Origin: Methylococcales bacterium | GTDB lineage: Bacteria; Pseudomonadota; Gammaproteobacteria; Methylococcales; Methylomonadaceae | Length of the DNA stretch: 64,000 nucleotides | Reading direction: 5' to 3' | NCBI GenBank assembly: GCA_026398895.1 | Contig: JAPLRZ010000062.1 | Coordinates: 22,054-86,053, forward strand | Shown: positions 26,670 to 36,362 of the stretch, piece by piece | Layout: each line of letters begins with the position of its first letter | Position numbering within the stretch: the first letter of the stretch is position 1 | The notes under the pieces: model-generated | Database searches by the model: none | Told to the model about the DNA's origin: nothing | Seen by the model: the letters and a program-made list of their open reading frames with translations, nothing else | Made by a program: the position numbers and the translations under genes

Positions 26670-26705
26670 GTAGCAACTTCTGCACAAGTAGCAACTTCTG
26701 CACAA
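26670..26705. repeat. Tandem duplication of an 18-bp unit
   Basis: GTAGCAACTTCTGCACAA occurs twice head to tail in the gap before glgA's 3' end. No function is evident. Confidence 0.8.
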
Positions 26706-26751
26706 GAAGTGTTAGTTTAAATTTGAAAGTTGAGCATCGCGTATTTTTATC

Positions 26752-28185
26752 CTAAATACGGTGATATAGCTCTAAGTATTGTTTGGCACTGTTACGCCAA
26801 GAGAAATCTCTGTGCATGGCATTAGTTTGTATTTGCTGCCAAATCTGCTGGTCGCTGTACAACAGCGTGGTGCGTTTAAAGGCTTCGAGTAACGCGCCCG
26901 CGTGAGCTTCTTTGAAGACGATGCCTGTCGCGCTGTGGTTGGCAAGGCTGGTTGGTAAAGTATCGACAACTGTATCCGCTAATCCGCCCGTTTTTCTAAC
27001 GACGGGAATTGTGCCGTAACGCTGACTGTACATTTGATTTAAGCCGCAGGGTTCAAAACGTGATGGCATTAAAAATACATCGACACCTGCTTCGATAAGG
27101 TGTGCCAGCGATTCATCATAGTCAATAATTATAACGATTTTATCAGGGAATAAACGGGCAAGATTTTGTAAGCGTTGTTCAAAGCTTTTATCGCCATTAC
27201 CGAGCAAAACCAGCTGCATCGGTAACTCCACCATATCAGGCAAGCAATCTATCACCATATCTATGCCTTTTTGTTCCACTAATCGGCTGATAAGTCCGAA
27301 TAAAGGCACTTGGTCGTTGACAGGCAGATTGACTCTTCTTTGTAATTCGGCTTTATTGAGCTGTTTTTTGGAGAGGGAATCAACGTTGTAATGCTGAGGA
27401 ATATGAGGATCTATTTCAGGATTCCATTCATTGGTATCAATGCCATTAATAATGCCGATTAGATCGTCACTACGGTAGGCTAATAAGCCTTCAAGACCAT
27501 AACCATATTCAGGCGTTTGAATTTCTAACGCATAAGTAGGGCTGACCGTAGTAATGCGATCCGCATAAACGATGCCGCCTTTAATAAAAGACAATAATCC
27601 ATGAAACTCCAAACCATTAGGATTCATCAGTTGACCAGGTAAGTTCAATGAACGAACACTCTGCATAGGAAATAATCCCTGATAAGCCATGTTATGAATG
27701 GTAAACACGGTTTTAGGGCGGTCACGCTCCATTGATAGCAGTGCTGGCACTAACCCACTTTGCCAATCGTTGCAATGCACGATGTCTGGCTTCCAATTTC
27801 GATTAACTTTGTCCATTGCCACCTCAACGGCTACTCGACAAAACAAAGCAAAACGATCGGCATTATTAGCCCACGGAACACCGAGTTCATCGACATAGGG
27901 ATTACCAGCTAAGTCAAAAAGATCAGGACAATCTACCAGCCAAGCAACCACAGGGCTATCGGGAATCATCGTTTCAAATATGCTAACTAGGTGGTTATCA
28001 ATGCGTAAAGAGCAAAGAAAACGTACATCACCGACGGTTTTTAACGCGGGGTATCTGGGGAGGATAACTTTAACGTCTTGCCCTAATTCAGTTAATGCTT
28101 TAGGTAAACTGCTGCACACATCGGCAAGACCGCCTGTTTTAATCAGTGGATAGGCTTCACTGGTGACAAAAAGTATCTTTTTCAT
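26752..28185 (-). CDS. glgA: Glycogen synthase (ADP-glucose type, GT5)
   Basis: A 477-residue glycosyltransferase. The ADP-glucose site KTGGLADV is at residues 16-23, and the second KTGGLADTV motif, with EPCGLNQMYSQRYG before it, lies near the C-terminus. It extends alpha-1,4-glucan from ADP-glucose made by GlgC. Length is normal. It follows glgB by 90 bp on the minus strand, forming one arm of a divergent glycogen locus. Confidence 0.96.
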   Translation of the reverse strand: MKKILFVTSEAYPLIKTGGLADVCSSLPKALTELGQDVKVILPRYPALKTVGDVRFLCSLRIDNHLVSIFETMIPDSPVVAWLVDCPDLFDLAGNPYVDELGVPWANNADRFALFCRVAVEVAMDKVNRNWKPDIVHCNDWQSGLVPALLSMERDRPKTVFTIHNMAYQGLFPMQSVRSLNLPGQLMNPNGLEFHGLLSFIKGGIVYADRITTVSPTYALEIQTPEYGYGLEGLLAYRSDDLIGIINGIDTNEWNPEIDPHIPQHYNVDSLSKKQLNKAELQRRVNLPVNDQVPLFGLISRLVEQKGIDMVIDCLPDMVELPMQLVLLGNGDKSFEQRLQNLARLFPDKIVIIIDYDESLAHLIEAGVDVFLMPSRFEPCGLNQMYSQRYGTIPVVRKTGGLADTVVDTLPTSLANHSATGIVFKEAHAGALLEAFKRTTLLYSDQQIWQQIQTNAMHRDFSWRNSAKQYLELYHRI

Positions 28186-28225
28186 TTTTAATTATTATTA
28201 TGTTGTCAGCTATTTACTACCCGCC

Positions 28226-28260
28226 AAAATACGTCTATCCATGCTGTAAAGACGTATTTT
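28226..28260. repeat. Hairpin between glgB and glgA
   Basis: AAAATACGTCT and AGACGTATTTT form an 11-bp stem. On the glg transcript it is not followed by a T-run, so it is more likely to set the relative expression of the two genes or protect mRNA than to terminate. Confidence 0.45.
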
Positions 28261-28275
28261 TTGACGGAGACGAAA

Positions 28276-30468
28276 TTAGAGCTTCAAGATTACGCCCCCC
28301 AAAGGCGGCAAGGTAAGATTGATTGAGTTGAGCTGCCCCATCCATTCTTTAGGTTCTGACACAATAACGCTACTACCTATATTGCCTCCATCGTAATAGC
28401 TGGAATCTGAATTGAAAATTTCCTTGTAATGCCCTGCTTTAGGCACGCCAATTCGGTAATTTTCTCGAACCACAGGGGTGAAGTTGAGAATAACCAGCAA
28501 TTCTTCGTCACCATGTTTACGGCGATAGCTGATAATGGATTGTTGTACGTCGCAGCAATCTATCCACTCGAAACCTTGATGATCAAAATCATGTTGGTAT
28601 AACGCGGACTCAGTTTTGTACAACTGATTGAGGTCTTTGACCAATGTTTGTACGCCGCGATGATGTGAGTAATCCAACACATACCAGTCTAGGGAGGTAT
28701 GAAAATCCCATTCTGTGCCTTGCCCAAATTCACACCCCATAAACAGTAGTTTTTTACCAGGATAGGTGTACAGCAAGGTATATAAAAGTCGCAAGTTAGC
28801 AAAACGTTGCCATTCATCTCCTGGCATTTTACTGACTAACGAGCCTTTACCATGCACAACTTCATCGTGAGAAAATGGCAGGGTAAAGTTTTCGGTGAAC
28901 GCATACAGCATACCGAAGGTTAGTTGATTATGATGGTGCATACGGTGTACGGGATCTTCGCTCATGTATGCCAAGATGTCGTGCATCCAACCCATATTCC
29001 ATTTCATCGAAAAACCTAAACCACCCGTCCATGTGGGACGCGTGACTTGCGGCCATGAGGTAGATTCTTCTGCCATCACTACCGTACCAGGGTGTTGCGC
29101 ATGAACGACTTCATTTAACTCCCTTAGAAAATGAATGGCTTCTAAATTCTCGTTACCACCGTACATATTAGCAACCCAGTCTCCATCCTCACGAGAATAA
29201 TCCAAGTAAAGCATAGAGGCGACCGCATCAACGCGTAAGCCATCAAGATGAAACTCTTCTAGCCAAAAGATAGCACTTGCCAGTAAGAAGTTTCGCACTT
29301 CATTGCGACCATAGTTGTAGATTAATGTCCCCCAATCACGGTGTTCACCTTTACGCGGGTCTTCATGTTCATACAACGCGCTACCATCAAATTTAGCCAA
29401 CGCAAACGAATCTTTTGGAAAATGTGCAGGTACCCAATCGAGGATAATACCGATGTCGTTTTGATGACAGGTATCGATGAAAAAACGAAAATCATCAGGC
29501 GTGCCATGACGGCTAGTCGGGGCAAAATAACCTGTGGTTTGATAACCCCAAGACGCATCTAACGGATGCTCAGTAATAGGCAGTAATTCGATATGGGTGA
29601 AACCCATTTGTTTAACGTAGTCAACCAATTGCACTGCGAGTTCTCGATAATTGAGGAAATTACCTAGATTGTCACGTTTCCATGAGCCTATATGCACTTC
29701 GTAGATAGACATTGGCTCGTGTAGCCAATCGTGCTTCACACGTTCCTTCATCCATGTTTGATCTTGCCAAGTATAGCTATCTTCTCTGGTCACTACTGAG
29801 GAAGTATTAGGACGAAATTCAAATTGTTGTCCGTAAGGGTCTGTTTTTACTAGAATTTGGTTACTATCACGATTTAATATTTCAAATTTATAAAAACAAC
29901 CTTCTTGTAAATCAGGAATAAATAATTCCCAAAGCCCACCGCCTCCAAGACTACGCATCGGATGACAACGACCATCCCAGCGATTGAAATCACCAACCAC
30001 ACTGACACGCCCTGCATTAGGTGCCCACAGCGCGAAAAATACGCCGTCAATACCATCGACAGTGTGCAAATGTCCGCCCAGTTTTTGATAAATATGCCAG
30101 TGTTTACCTTCGCCGAACAAGTGTTGGTCAAATTCAGGTAATTGCGTGCCGAAACTGTAGGGGTCATGATTTTCGTGTGCGTGTCCGTCTTTATCCAACC
30201 AAGATAGCTGATAATGTTCGGGGATTATTTCACTCGCAGTGAGTGTGTATTCAAAAAAATCACTATCGGGTACACGATTTAATAGCACGCCATTATGAGT
30301 AAAACTGACTATTTCTGCGTAAGGCGAATAAACGGTAATCTTATCTTGATTTTTCGTTCGATGCCGACCTAATACAGAAAAAGGATCATGATGCTTAGCT
30401 TCGGTGATTTTTATAAAATCGGCACTAAGAATGTTTTTTAATTGCTTTTTCACTTTGCTAAGCCTCAT
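28276..30468 (-). CDS. glgB: 1,4-alpha-glucan branching enzyme (GH13)
   Basis: About 730 residues from the ATG at 30468. A GTG at 30504 would add 12 residues and neither start has a clear ribosome site. The N-terminal CBM48-type domains include [10 protein letters not shown], followed by the GH13 barrel with [11 protein letters not shown] (nucleophile Asp), MAEESTSWP (acid Glu) and [13 protein letters not shown] (third Asp). It introduces alpha-1,6 branches into glycogen. Length agrees with E. coli GlgB. Confidence 0.95.
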   Translation of the reverse strand: MRLSKVKKQLKNILSADFIKITEAKHHDPFSVLGRHRTKNQDKITVYSPYAEIVSFTHNGVLLNRVPDSDFFEYTLTASEIIPEHYQLSWLDKDGHAHENHDPYSFGTQLPEFDQHLFGEGKHWHIYQKLGGHLHTVDGIDGVFFALWAPNAGRVSVVGDFNRWDGRCHPMRSLGGGGLWELFIPDLQEGCFYKFEILNRDSNQILVKTDPYGQQFEFRPNTSSVVTREDSYTWQDQTWMKERVKHDWLHEPMSIYEVHIGSWKRDNLGNFLNYRELAVQLVDYVKQMGFTHIELLPITEHPLDASWGYQTTGYFAPTSRHGTPDDFRFFIDTCHQNDIGIILDWVPAHFPKDSFALAKFDGSALYEHEDPRKGEHRDWGTLIYNYGRNEVRNFLLASAIFWLEEFHLDGLRVDAVASMLYLDYSREDGDWVANMYGGNENLEAIHFLRELNEVVHAQHPGTVVMAEESTSWPQVTRPTWTGGLGFSMKWNMGWMHDILAYMSEDPVHRMHHHNQLTFGMLYAFTENFTLPFSHDEVVHGKGSLVSKMPGDEWQRFANLRLLYTLLYTYPGKKLLFMGCEFGQGTEWDFHTSLDWYVLDYSHHRGVQTLVKDLNQLYKTESALYQHDFDHQGFEWIDCCDVQQSIISYRRKHGDEELLVILNFTPVVRENYRIGVPKAGHYKEIFNSDSSYYDGGNIGSSVIVSEPKEWMGQLNSINLTLPPLGGVILKL

Positions 30469-30485
30469 GTAGTAGAATAATAAAC

Positions 30486-30517
30486 GGTAAATGTTACCAA
30501 ACACAACCGAAGTTGTG
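30486..30517. promoter_or_regulatory. Candidate operator palindromes between divergent glgB and glgC
   Basis: GGTAA-ATG-TTACC (30486-30498) and CACAAC-CGAA-GTTGTG (30502-30517) lie in the 74-bp divergent region. Such small palindromes could bind a shared regulator of both arms. No factor can be named from sequence alone. Confidence 0.35.
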
Positions 30518-30542
30518 AAACTATTCTACTTGGAGATGAAAA

Positions 30543-31850
30543 ATGTCGGAATCCAATAATAATAAAAATGATCGTATTGTTAGTCATTTAACGCGTAATA
30601 CCATTGCTTTAATCTTAGCAGGTGGTCGTGGTTCAAGGTTAATGAATATGACTGATTGGCGTGCTAAACCAGCAGTTCCCTTCGGTGGAAAGTTTCGCAT
30701 CATCGACTTCCCGTTATCAAATTGTGTCAACTCAGGCATTCGTAAAATAGGTATTTTAACGCAATATAAAGCCGACTCTTTAATTCGCCATATCCAGCAA
30801 GGCTGGGGCTTTTTGCGCGGTGAATTTGGTGAATATGTTGACTTAATGCCAGCGCAACAACGAATTGATGAAAATTCTTGGTATAAAGGCACAGCAGATG
30901 CTATTTTTCAAAATATTGATATATTACGCAGCCGTAGACCTGAACACATTCTAATATTGGCTGGCGATCACATTTACAAAATGGACTATGGCGAAATGTT
31001 GGCGGATCACATTGCCAAAAATGCTCAGTTAACCATCGGCTGCATTGAAGTGTCATTGGAAGAAGCGACCGCTTTTGGGGTGATGGATGTGGATGACGAT
31101 CGCCGTGTTAAAGCCTTTGTCGAAAAACCCGAAAATCCACCCGTGATGCCAGGAAAAACCGATACCGCACTTGCTTCTATGGGGATTTATATTTTTAATG
31201 CAGACTTTTTGTTTGAAAAATTAATTGAAGATTCTAAGAATCCAGACTCTACCAATGATTTCGGCAAAGATATTATTCCCGCTGTTATTAACGACCATGT
31301 GGTGAACGCTTATCCATTCTTGAATTTACAAGGCGGACAAAGTTATTGGCGCGATGTAGGTACGATTGATGCCTATTGGTCTGCCAATATGGAATTAGTG
31401 AGTGTTAAGCCAGACTTGAATTTATACGATAACACTTGGCCTATTTGGACCTATCAAGCGCAAACTCCACCCGCTAAATTTGTATTTGATAATGATGATA
31501 GACGTGGGCAGGCGGTGGACTCAATGGTATCGGGTGGCTGTGTCATTTCAGGGGCTAATGTCAAACGTACGTTATTATTTTCCAATGTTAGAGTCAATTC
31601 ATACACCATCATAACCGATTCTATCGTATTACCTGATGTTGAGATTGGGCGCAATTGCCGTATCACCAAAGCCATTATCGAACGGGGTTGTGTCGTGCCT
31701 GAAGGTACAGTGATTGGTGAAGACAGAGCTGAAGATGAAAGACGGTTTCATGTCAGTGCAGGTGGTGTCGTTTTAGTCACTGCTGAAATGCTAGGACAAG
31801 ACATACATTATAGTGGCTTTCCTGTAAACACCACGCAGCCTGTAAAATAA
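30543..31850 (+). CDS. glgC: Glucose-1-phosphate adenylyltransferase
   Basis: A 435-residue nucleotidyltransferase making ADP-glucose. It has the nucleotide loop LAGGRGSRL (about 25-33), KPAVPFGGKFRIIDFPLSN (42-60), and a C-terminal left-handed beta-helix (SNVRVNSYT, GRNCRITKAIIERGCVV). A TTGGAGATG ribosome site precedes the ATG. It is usually allosterically controlled. Only four bases separate it from the GH57 gene, so the two are co-transcribed. Confidence 0.96.
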   Translation: MSESNNNKNDRIVSHLTRNTIALILAGGRGSRLMNMTDWRAKPAVPFGGKFRIIDFPLSNCVNSGIRKIGILTQYKADSLIRHIQQGWGFLRGEFGEYVDLMPAQQRIDENSWYKGTADAIFQNIDILRSRRPEHILILAGDHIYKMDYGEMLADHIAKNAQLTIGCIEVSLEEATAFGVMDVDDDRRVKAFVEKPENPPVMPGKTDTALASMGIYIFNADFLFEKLIEDSKNPDSTNDFGKDIIPAVINDHVVNAYPFLNLQGGQSYWRDVGTIDAYWSANMELVSVKPDLNLYDNTWPIWTYQAQTPPAKFVFDNDDRRGQAVDSMVSGGCVISGANVKRTLLFSNVRVNSYTIITDSIVLPDVEIGRNCRITKAIIERGCVVPEGTVIGEDRAEDERRFHVSAGGVVLVTAEMLGQDIHYSGFPVNTTQPVK

Positions 31851-31854
31851 CAAC

Positions 31855-33540
31855 ATGAACAAGAAGAAATTAAAACTGGTGTTATGTTGGCACATGCACC
31901 AGCCAGAGTATAGAGATTTGCAGACAGGGGAATTCATACTACCTTGGACTTATCTGCATGTCATTAAAGACTATGTTGACATGGCTGCGCATCTGGAAGC
32001 TGTCCCTACAGCCAAAGCAGTGGTTAATTTCGCCCCTATTTTGCTGGAGCAGATAGAGGAATACGCCAAGCAAGTTAACGGTTATTTGCATGACCATACG
32101 CCTATTACGGATGCGTTTTTAGCGGCGTTAGTGAGTCCGACTCTCTCAAGTGATTCAGAAGAACGCTTGACGTTAGTCAAAGACTGTTTGCGGGCAAACC
32201 GTGATAGGCAAATTAACCGTTACCCTGCTTTTCAAAAATTAGCGGATATGACCGATTGGCTAGATCAGCATTTTGATGCCCTACCGTATATCAATGACCA
32301 GTTTGTCATTGATATGCTGGTTTGGTATCACTTAGCGTGGATGGGTGAAACGGTTAAACTCAGCGATAGCCGAGTGCAGCACCTGATAGAAAAAGGGTCG
32401 GCTTATACGCAACATGACCGACTTGAACTACTGGAAATTATTGGCGAGCAGTTGTCACACGTCATTCAACGCTACAAAGTATTAGCCAGAAAAGGGCGTG
32501 TTGAGCTATCAGTCACGCCTTATGCGCATCCAATTATGCCGCTATTACTAGATATTCAAAGCACACACCAACCTATGCCAGATGCACCTTTACCAGAATT
32601 GCAACACTATACGGGTGGTGAACAGCGTGTTGCATGGCATCTTAAAAAAGGTGTACAAACTTTTGAACGGTTTTTTGGCTTTAAGCCTAAAGGTTGTTGG
32701 CCATCCGAAGGGGCTATTTGCGCACAAACGCTAAAAATATTAGGTAATTCTGGTTTTACTTGGACAGCAAGTGGCGGCTCTGTACTGGGCAATAGCTTAC
32801 ATCTTCCTGAAAATCAGCAACTACAGGGTCATCATCACCCTTTCAAATTAGACAAAACCAAAATAGCCTGCTTTTTCCGTGATGACGGTTTATCGGATCT
32901 TATCGGTTTTGATTATTCAACATGGCACGCCGATGATGCTGTAGCTGATTTGATTAAACACCTAGAAAATATTGCCGAACATGAACCTGAAGATTCTGTG
33001 GTATCCATTATCATGGACGGTGAAAATGCGTGGGAATATTTCCCCCATAATGGCTATTTTTTCCTGAGTGCTTTATATCAACAGCTTTCTAATCACCCAG
33101 CAATTGAATTAACCACCTTCTCAGAGTGCTTAAAAAATAAAGTATCGGTTAAACCGTTAAAAAAATTAGTGGCAGGTAGCTGGGTTTATGGTACTTTCTC
33201 AACGTGGATAGGCGATGGCGATAAAAATCGCGGTTGGGATATGCTCGGCGATGCTAAATCATCCTTCGATCAAGCGATAGCTGATAACAGCCTAACAGAT
33301 CAACAACTGCAAGAGGCTGAACAGCAATTGGCAATTTGTGAAGGATCTGACTGGTTCTGGTGGTTTGGTGACTATAATCCTGGGCTAGCAGTCAGTAGCT
33401 TTGAAAAACAATTCCGTCTTAATCTGGCTAATTTGTATCGATTATTGGGGGTAGAACCGCCTGCCTATTTATCGCTATCTTTTACTCAAGGTTCTGGCGC
33501 ACCTGCTATGGGCGGCACTATGCGTCTGGGAACTGAATAA
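31855..33540 (+). CDS. GH57-family glycoside hydrolase (amylase/glucanotransferase-like)
   Basis: A 561-residue GH57 enzyme. Motif 1 is WHMHQPEY (His13-x-His15-Gln-Pro), the nucleophile lies in CWPSEGAIC at about Glu285, and the acid/base in IIMDGENAWEYF at about Asp388. GH57 members act on alpha-glucans as amylases, branching enzymes or 4-alpha-glucanotransferases, and which applies here cannot be decided by eye. Position between glgC and malQ indicates a part in glycogen turnover. Confidence 0.9.
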   Translation: MNKKKLKLVLCWHMHQPEYRDLQTGEFILPWTYLHVIKDYVDMAAHLEAVPTAKAVVNFAPILLEQIEEYAKQVNGYLHDHTPITDAFLAALVSPTLSSDSEERLTLVKDCLRANRDRQINRYPAFQKLADMTDWLDQHFDALPYINDQFVIDMLVWYHLAWMGETVKLSDSRVQHLIEKGSAYTQHDRLELLEIIGEQLSHVIQRYKVLARKGRVELSVTPYAHPIMPLLLDIQSTHQPMPDAPLPELQHYTGGEQRVAWHLKKGVQTFERFFGFKPKGCWPSEGAICAQTLKILGNSGFTWTASGGSVLGNSLHLPENQQLQGHHHPFKLDKTKIACFFRDDGLSDLIGFDYSTWHADDAVADLIKHLENIAEHEPEDSVVSIIMDGENAWEYFPHNGYFFLSALYQQLSNHPAIELTTFSECLKNKVSVKPLKKLVAGSWVYGTFSTWIGDGDKNRGWDMLGDAKSSFDQAIADNSLTDQQLQEAEQQLAICEGSDWFWWFGDYNPGLAVSSFEKQFRLNLANLYRLLGVEPPAYLSLSFTQGSGAPAMGGTMRLGTE

Positions 33541-33613
33541 TAGTATTGTTATCGCTGTAAGAGGGATGGATTACCCCAAAAAATCCTACATTCACGATTG
33601 GGTAGTTTTAAGC

Positions 33614-33647
33614 ATGACTGCCAGTCCTTTAAAGGACTGGCAGTCAT
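33614..33647. repeat. Perfect 34-bp palindrome
   Basis: The left arm ATGACTGCCAGTCCTTT is followed directly by its exact reverse complement, with no loop. It has no T-run, lies between the GH57 gene and malQ, and could be a cruciform-forming repeat or a very stable mRNA end. The inner half resembles the AGTCCATTTTAAAATGGACT palindrome at 41884. Confidence 0.85.
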
Positions 33648-33755
33648 TAATATCGCTATAACAGATTTAACTCACTACCCACAATGGATGGATTCAAGTC
33701 CATCTATAAGTCATTAACTGAAAGACAAACCACTCAAACTGATAACGTAAAAGCG

Positions 33756-35234
33756 ATGAATACACTTTTAAACAAACGCCGCGCGGGTGTGTTACTACAC
33801 ATCACTTCTTTACCAGGGACAGGTCAACAAGGTGATTTAGGGCAAGATGCCTACAATTTTGTCAATTTTCTGGGTACTGCGGGAATCACCGTTTGGCAAA
33901 CATTACCCTTGGGTGCGACGCATAGTGATGGATCGCCTTATCAGTGTTTATCTGCACACGCGGGTAATCCCCAATTAATCAATATTGATAACTTAGTCAA
34001 CTTAGGCTGGTTGTCTCCCTCTGAACATTGTCAAGACTGCCAGCGGCAAGCGACTAAATTTTATAAAGACTGCCTAATATCTAAAGCATTTTATGGTTTT
34101 TTAGACCACGCCTCAGTACAAGATAAAACAGATTTTGAGGACTTTTGCCAGAATAAAGCATTCTGGTTGGATGATTTTGCCTTATTTATGACACTGCGAA
34201 GTGAATTTAATCAACAATGTTGGAATCAATGGCCAGACGCACTCAAACAACGCGAAACCAACGCTATTAAAGCGGCTTCTCTGCGCTTAAAAGCTGAAAT
34301 TTCTATTATCAAATTTGAACAATATATTTTCTTTCGCCAATGGATGGCATTAAAAACTTACGCTAATCAGCGTGGCATACTGCTATTCGGTGATATTCCT
34401 ATTTTCGTCTCTTACGACAGTGCCGATGTTTGGGCGAGCCGTGACATTTTCAAACTCGATAAAGACGGTGAAATGTCAGTGGTTGCAGGCGTGCCGCCCG
34501 ATTACTTTTCCGAAGAAGGGCAGCGTTGGGGTAATCCACATTACAACTGGGATAGACTGCAAGAAACAGGATTTCATTGGTGGATAGAACGAATGCAGAC
34601 CCAATGCGAACAATTTGATATTCTGCGCATCGACCATTTTCGTGGGCTAGAAGCCGCGTGGGAAATTCCCGCCACCGAAGCAACCGCGAAACTAGGGCAA
34701 TGGGTTAAAGCTCCTGGTTCTGCCTTATTACAAGCAATAATGGAAAAATTAGGTGACATTCCGTTAGTTGCCGAGGATTTAGGCGTTATTACTCCAGAAG
34801 TTGACGCATTAAGAGACGAATTTCATTTGCCAGGCATGAAAATTTTACAATTTGCCTTTAGCGGCGAACCTAATAATCCTTATTTACCCGATAATTACGA
34901 AAAAAATTGTGTCGCTTACACGGGTACGCATGATAACGACACCACCTTAGGCTGGTCTGAACAACTAACTGATGCACAGAAAACCCATATTTTTGACTAC
35001 CTCGGCAATCCTTCCACATCATTGAGTTGCGCACTGATACAAACTGCCTTAGCATCGGTTGCCAATCTTTGCGTCATTCCCATGCAGGATATTTTAGAAT
35101 TGAATTCCGAACACCGCATGAATACCCCTGGAACAACCACAGGCAATTGGAACTGGCGTTTTCAATGGTATCAGCTTGCACCTGAGCGTGCCGCTAGATT
35201 AGCGTATCTTGTGCAACTATTTAATCGAAAGTAA
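33756..35234 (+). CDS. malQ: 4-alpha-glucanotransferase (amylomaltase, GH77)
   Basis: About 492 residues from the ATG at 33756, where the typical N-terminus RRAGVLLHITSLPG begins almost at once. An upstream ATG at 33684 would add 24 unconserved residues. Catalytic regions include LRIDHFRGLEAAWEIP (Asp nucleophile, about 293), PLVAEDLGVITP (Glu, about 339) and YTGTHDNDTTLGW. It rearranges maltodextrins released from glycogen and ends the glgC-GH57-malQ arm. Confidence 0.94.
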   Translation: MNTLLNKRRAGVLLHITSLPGTGQQGDLGQDAYNFVNFLGTAGITVWQTLPLGATHSDGSPYQCLSAHAGNPQLINIDNLVNLGWLSPSEHCQDCQRQATKFYKDCLISKAFYGFLDHASVQDKTDFEDFCQNKAFWLDDFALFMTLRSEFNQQCWNQWPDALKQRETNAIKAASLRLKAEISIIKFEQYIFFRQWMALKTYANQRGILLFGDIPIFVSYDSADVWASRDIFKLDKDGEMSVVAGVPPDYFSEEGQRWGNPHYNWDRLQETGFHWWIERMQTQCEQFDILRIDHFRGLEAAWEIPATEATAKLGQWVKAPGSALLQAIMEKLGDIPLVAEDLGVITPEVDALRDEFHLPGMKILQFAFSGEPNNPYLPDNYEKNCVAYTGTHDNDTTLGWSEQLTDAQKTHIFDYLGNPSTSLSCALIQTALASVANLCVIPMQDILELNSEHRMNTPGTTTGNWNWRFQWYQLAPERAARLAYLVQLFNRK

Positions 35235-35256
35235 ATAGTGGGAGTGAATTACCCTT

Positions 35257-35359
35257 TAACGTTGGTAGTGCTACTGGAGTGCAGGCTTTGCCTGTAAGTG
35301 CAAGCAGAGCTTGCACTCCGCCTACGTCCAGCATTACATAATGTAGCACTACCCTAACG
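35257..35359. repeat. Nested inverted repeat (MITE-like) containing a GGAGT-family palindrome
   Basis: Outer arms GGTAGTGCTAC (35264-35274) and GTAGCACTACC (35343-35353), with AACGTT-like extensions, enclose a palindrome running GGAGTGCA...TGCACTCC at 35276-35319. It lies in the 385-bp gap between malQ and rpiA. The rest of the gap shows no gene. Confidence 0.75.
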
Positions 35360-35619
35360 TTTAGTTACGCTGGCATTCGTCTATTTCAAGGTGATTTTTC
35401 CCTTAAGTACTTATGCTCAAAAACAAAAAACAACGTTTTACCCAGTACGATCTAGCTTACTTTCTGATTATTTAAAAATAGAATTACGCTCTCCTCGGTT
35501 TCATGGCTACTTCTGGAGCTAGCGAAAGTTCTAATTTAAAAAAATCGGCTGAATAATCAAGATTTATGCGCTATTATCCTGCCCCCACTTATTTATTTTT
35601 AAAATTATAGGAAGCTAAA

Positions 35620-36273
35620 ATGACCCAAGATGAATTGAAACAAAAAGTTGCTCAAGCTGCTATTCCTTATGTAAGAGACTTTGCCATTATCGGTGTCGGC
35701 ACAGGCTCTACCGTTAATCATTTTATTGATTATTTAGCCGATTTTAAAGCCGACATAGAAGGCACAGTATCGAGTTCACAAGCCAGTACCGAACGCTTAA
35801 AAAAATTAGGCATTCCTGTGTTTGACTTAAATGCAGTGGGTACACTGGATGTTTATGTCGATGGTGCCGATGAAATTAGCCCACACAAGCATTTAATTAA
35901 AGGCGGTGGCGGCGCATTGACTCGCGAGAAAATCATTGCCGCAGCCAGTAAAAAGTTTATTTGTATCGCCGATGGTTCTAAGCAAGTTGATGTATTGGGT
36001 GCGTTTCCGCTACCTGTGGAAGTGATTCCAATGGCAAGAAGTTATGTCGCTAGAGAATTGGTTAAATTAGGCGGTCAACCTGTGTGGCGCGAAAATTATA
36101 TTACCGATAACCACAATGAAATTCTCGATGTTCATAATTTGAATATTCTCAATCCAATTGAGCTAGAACAAATCATCAACAATATCGTTGGCGTAGTCAC
36201 CGTGGGTATTTTTGCCATGCGTCCTGCGGATGTGGTGTTGGTAAGTGTTGGTAACGAGATTATTACTTTATAA
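35620..36273 (+). CDS. rpiA: Ribose-5-phosphate isomerase A
   Basis: A 217-residue enzyme interconverting ribose 5-phosphate and ribulose 5-phosphate. Motifs [23 protein letters not shown] and [12 protein letters not shown] are diagnostic, and the length is standard. A TAGGAAG site precedes the ATG. It stands alone with a terminator downstream. Confidence 0.97.
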   Translation: MTQDELKQKVAQAAIPYVRDFAIIGVGTGSTVNHFIDYLADFKADIEGTVSSSQASTERLKKLGIPVFDLNAVGTLDVYVDGADEISPHKHLIKGGGGALTREKIIAAASKKFICIADGSKQVDVLGAFPLPVEVIPMARSYVARELVKLGGQPVWRENYITDNHNEILDVHNLNILNPIELEQIINNIVGVVTVGIFAMRPADVVLVSVGNEIITL

Positions 36274-36288
36274 AATCAATATTACTGT

Positions 36289-36316
36289 GGGCGTGAATTA
36301 ATTCGCGCCTGTTTTT
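36289..36316 (+). terminator. Rho-independent terminator of rpiA
   Basis: GGCGTGAATT and AATTCGCGCC pair with one weak position and are followed by GTTTTT. Confidence 0.7.
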
Positions 36317-36362
36317 ACACGCTATACTCACACCCGCCTAATAAATCACTTAGGAAATACCT

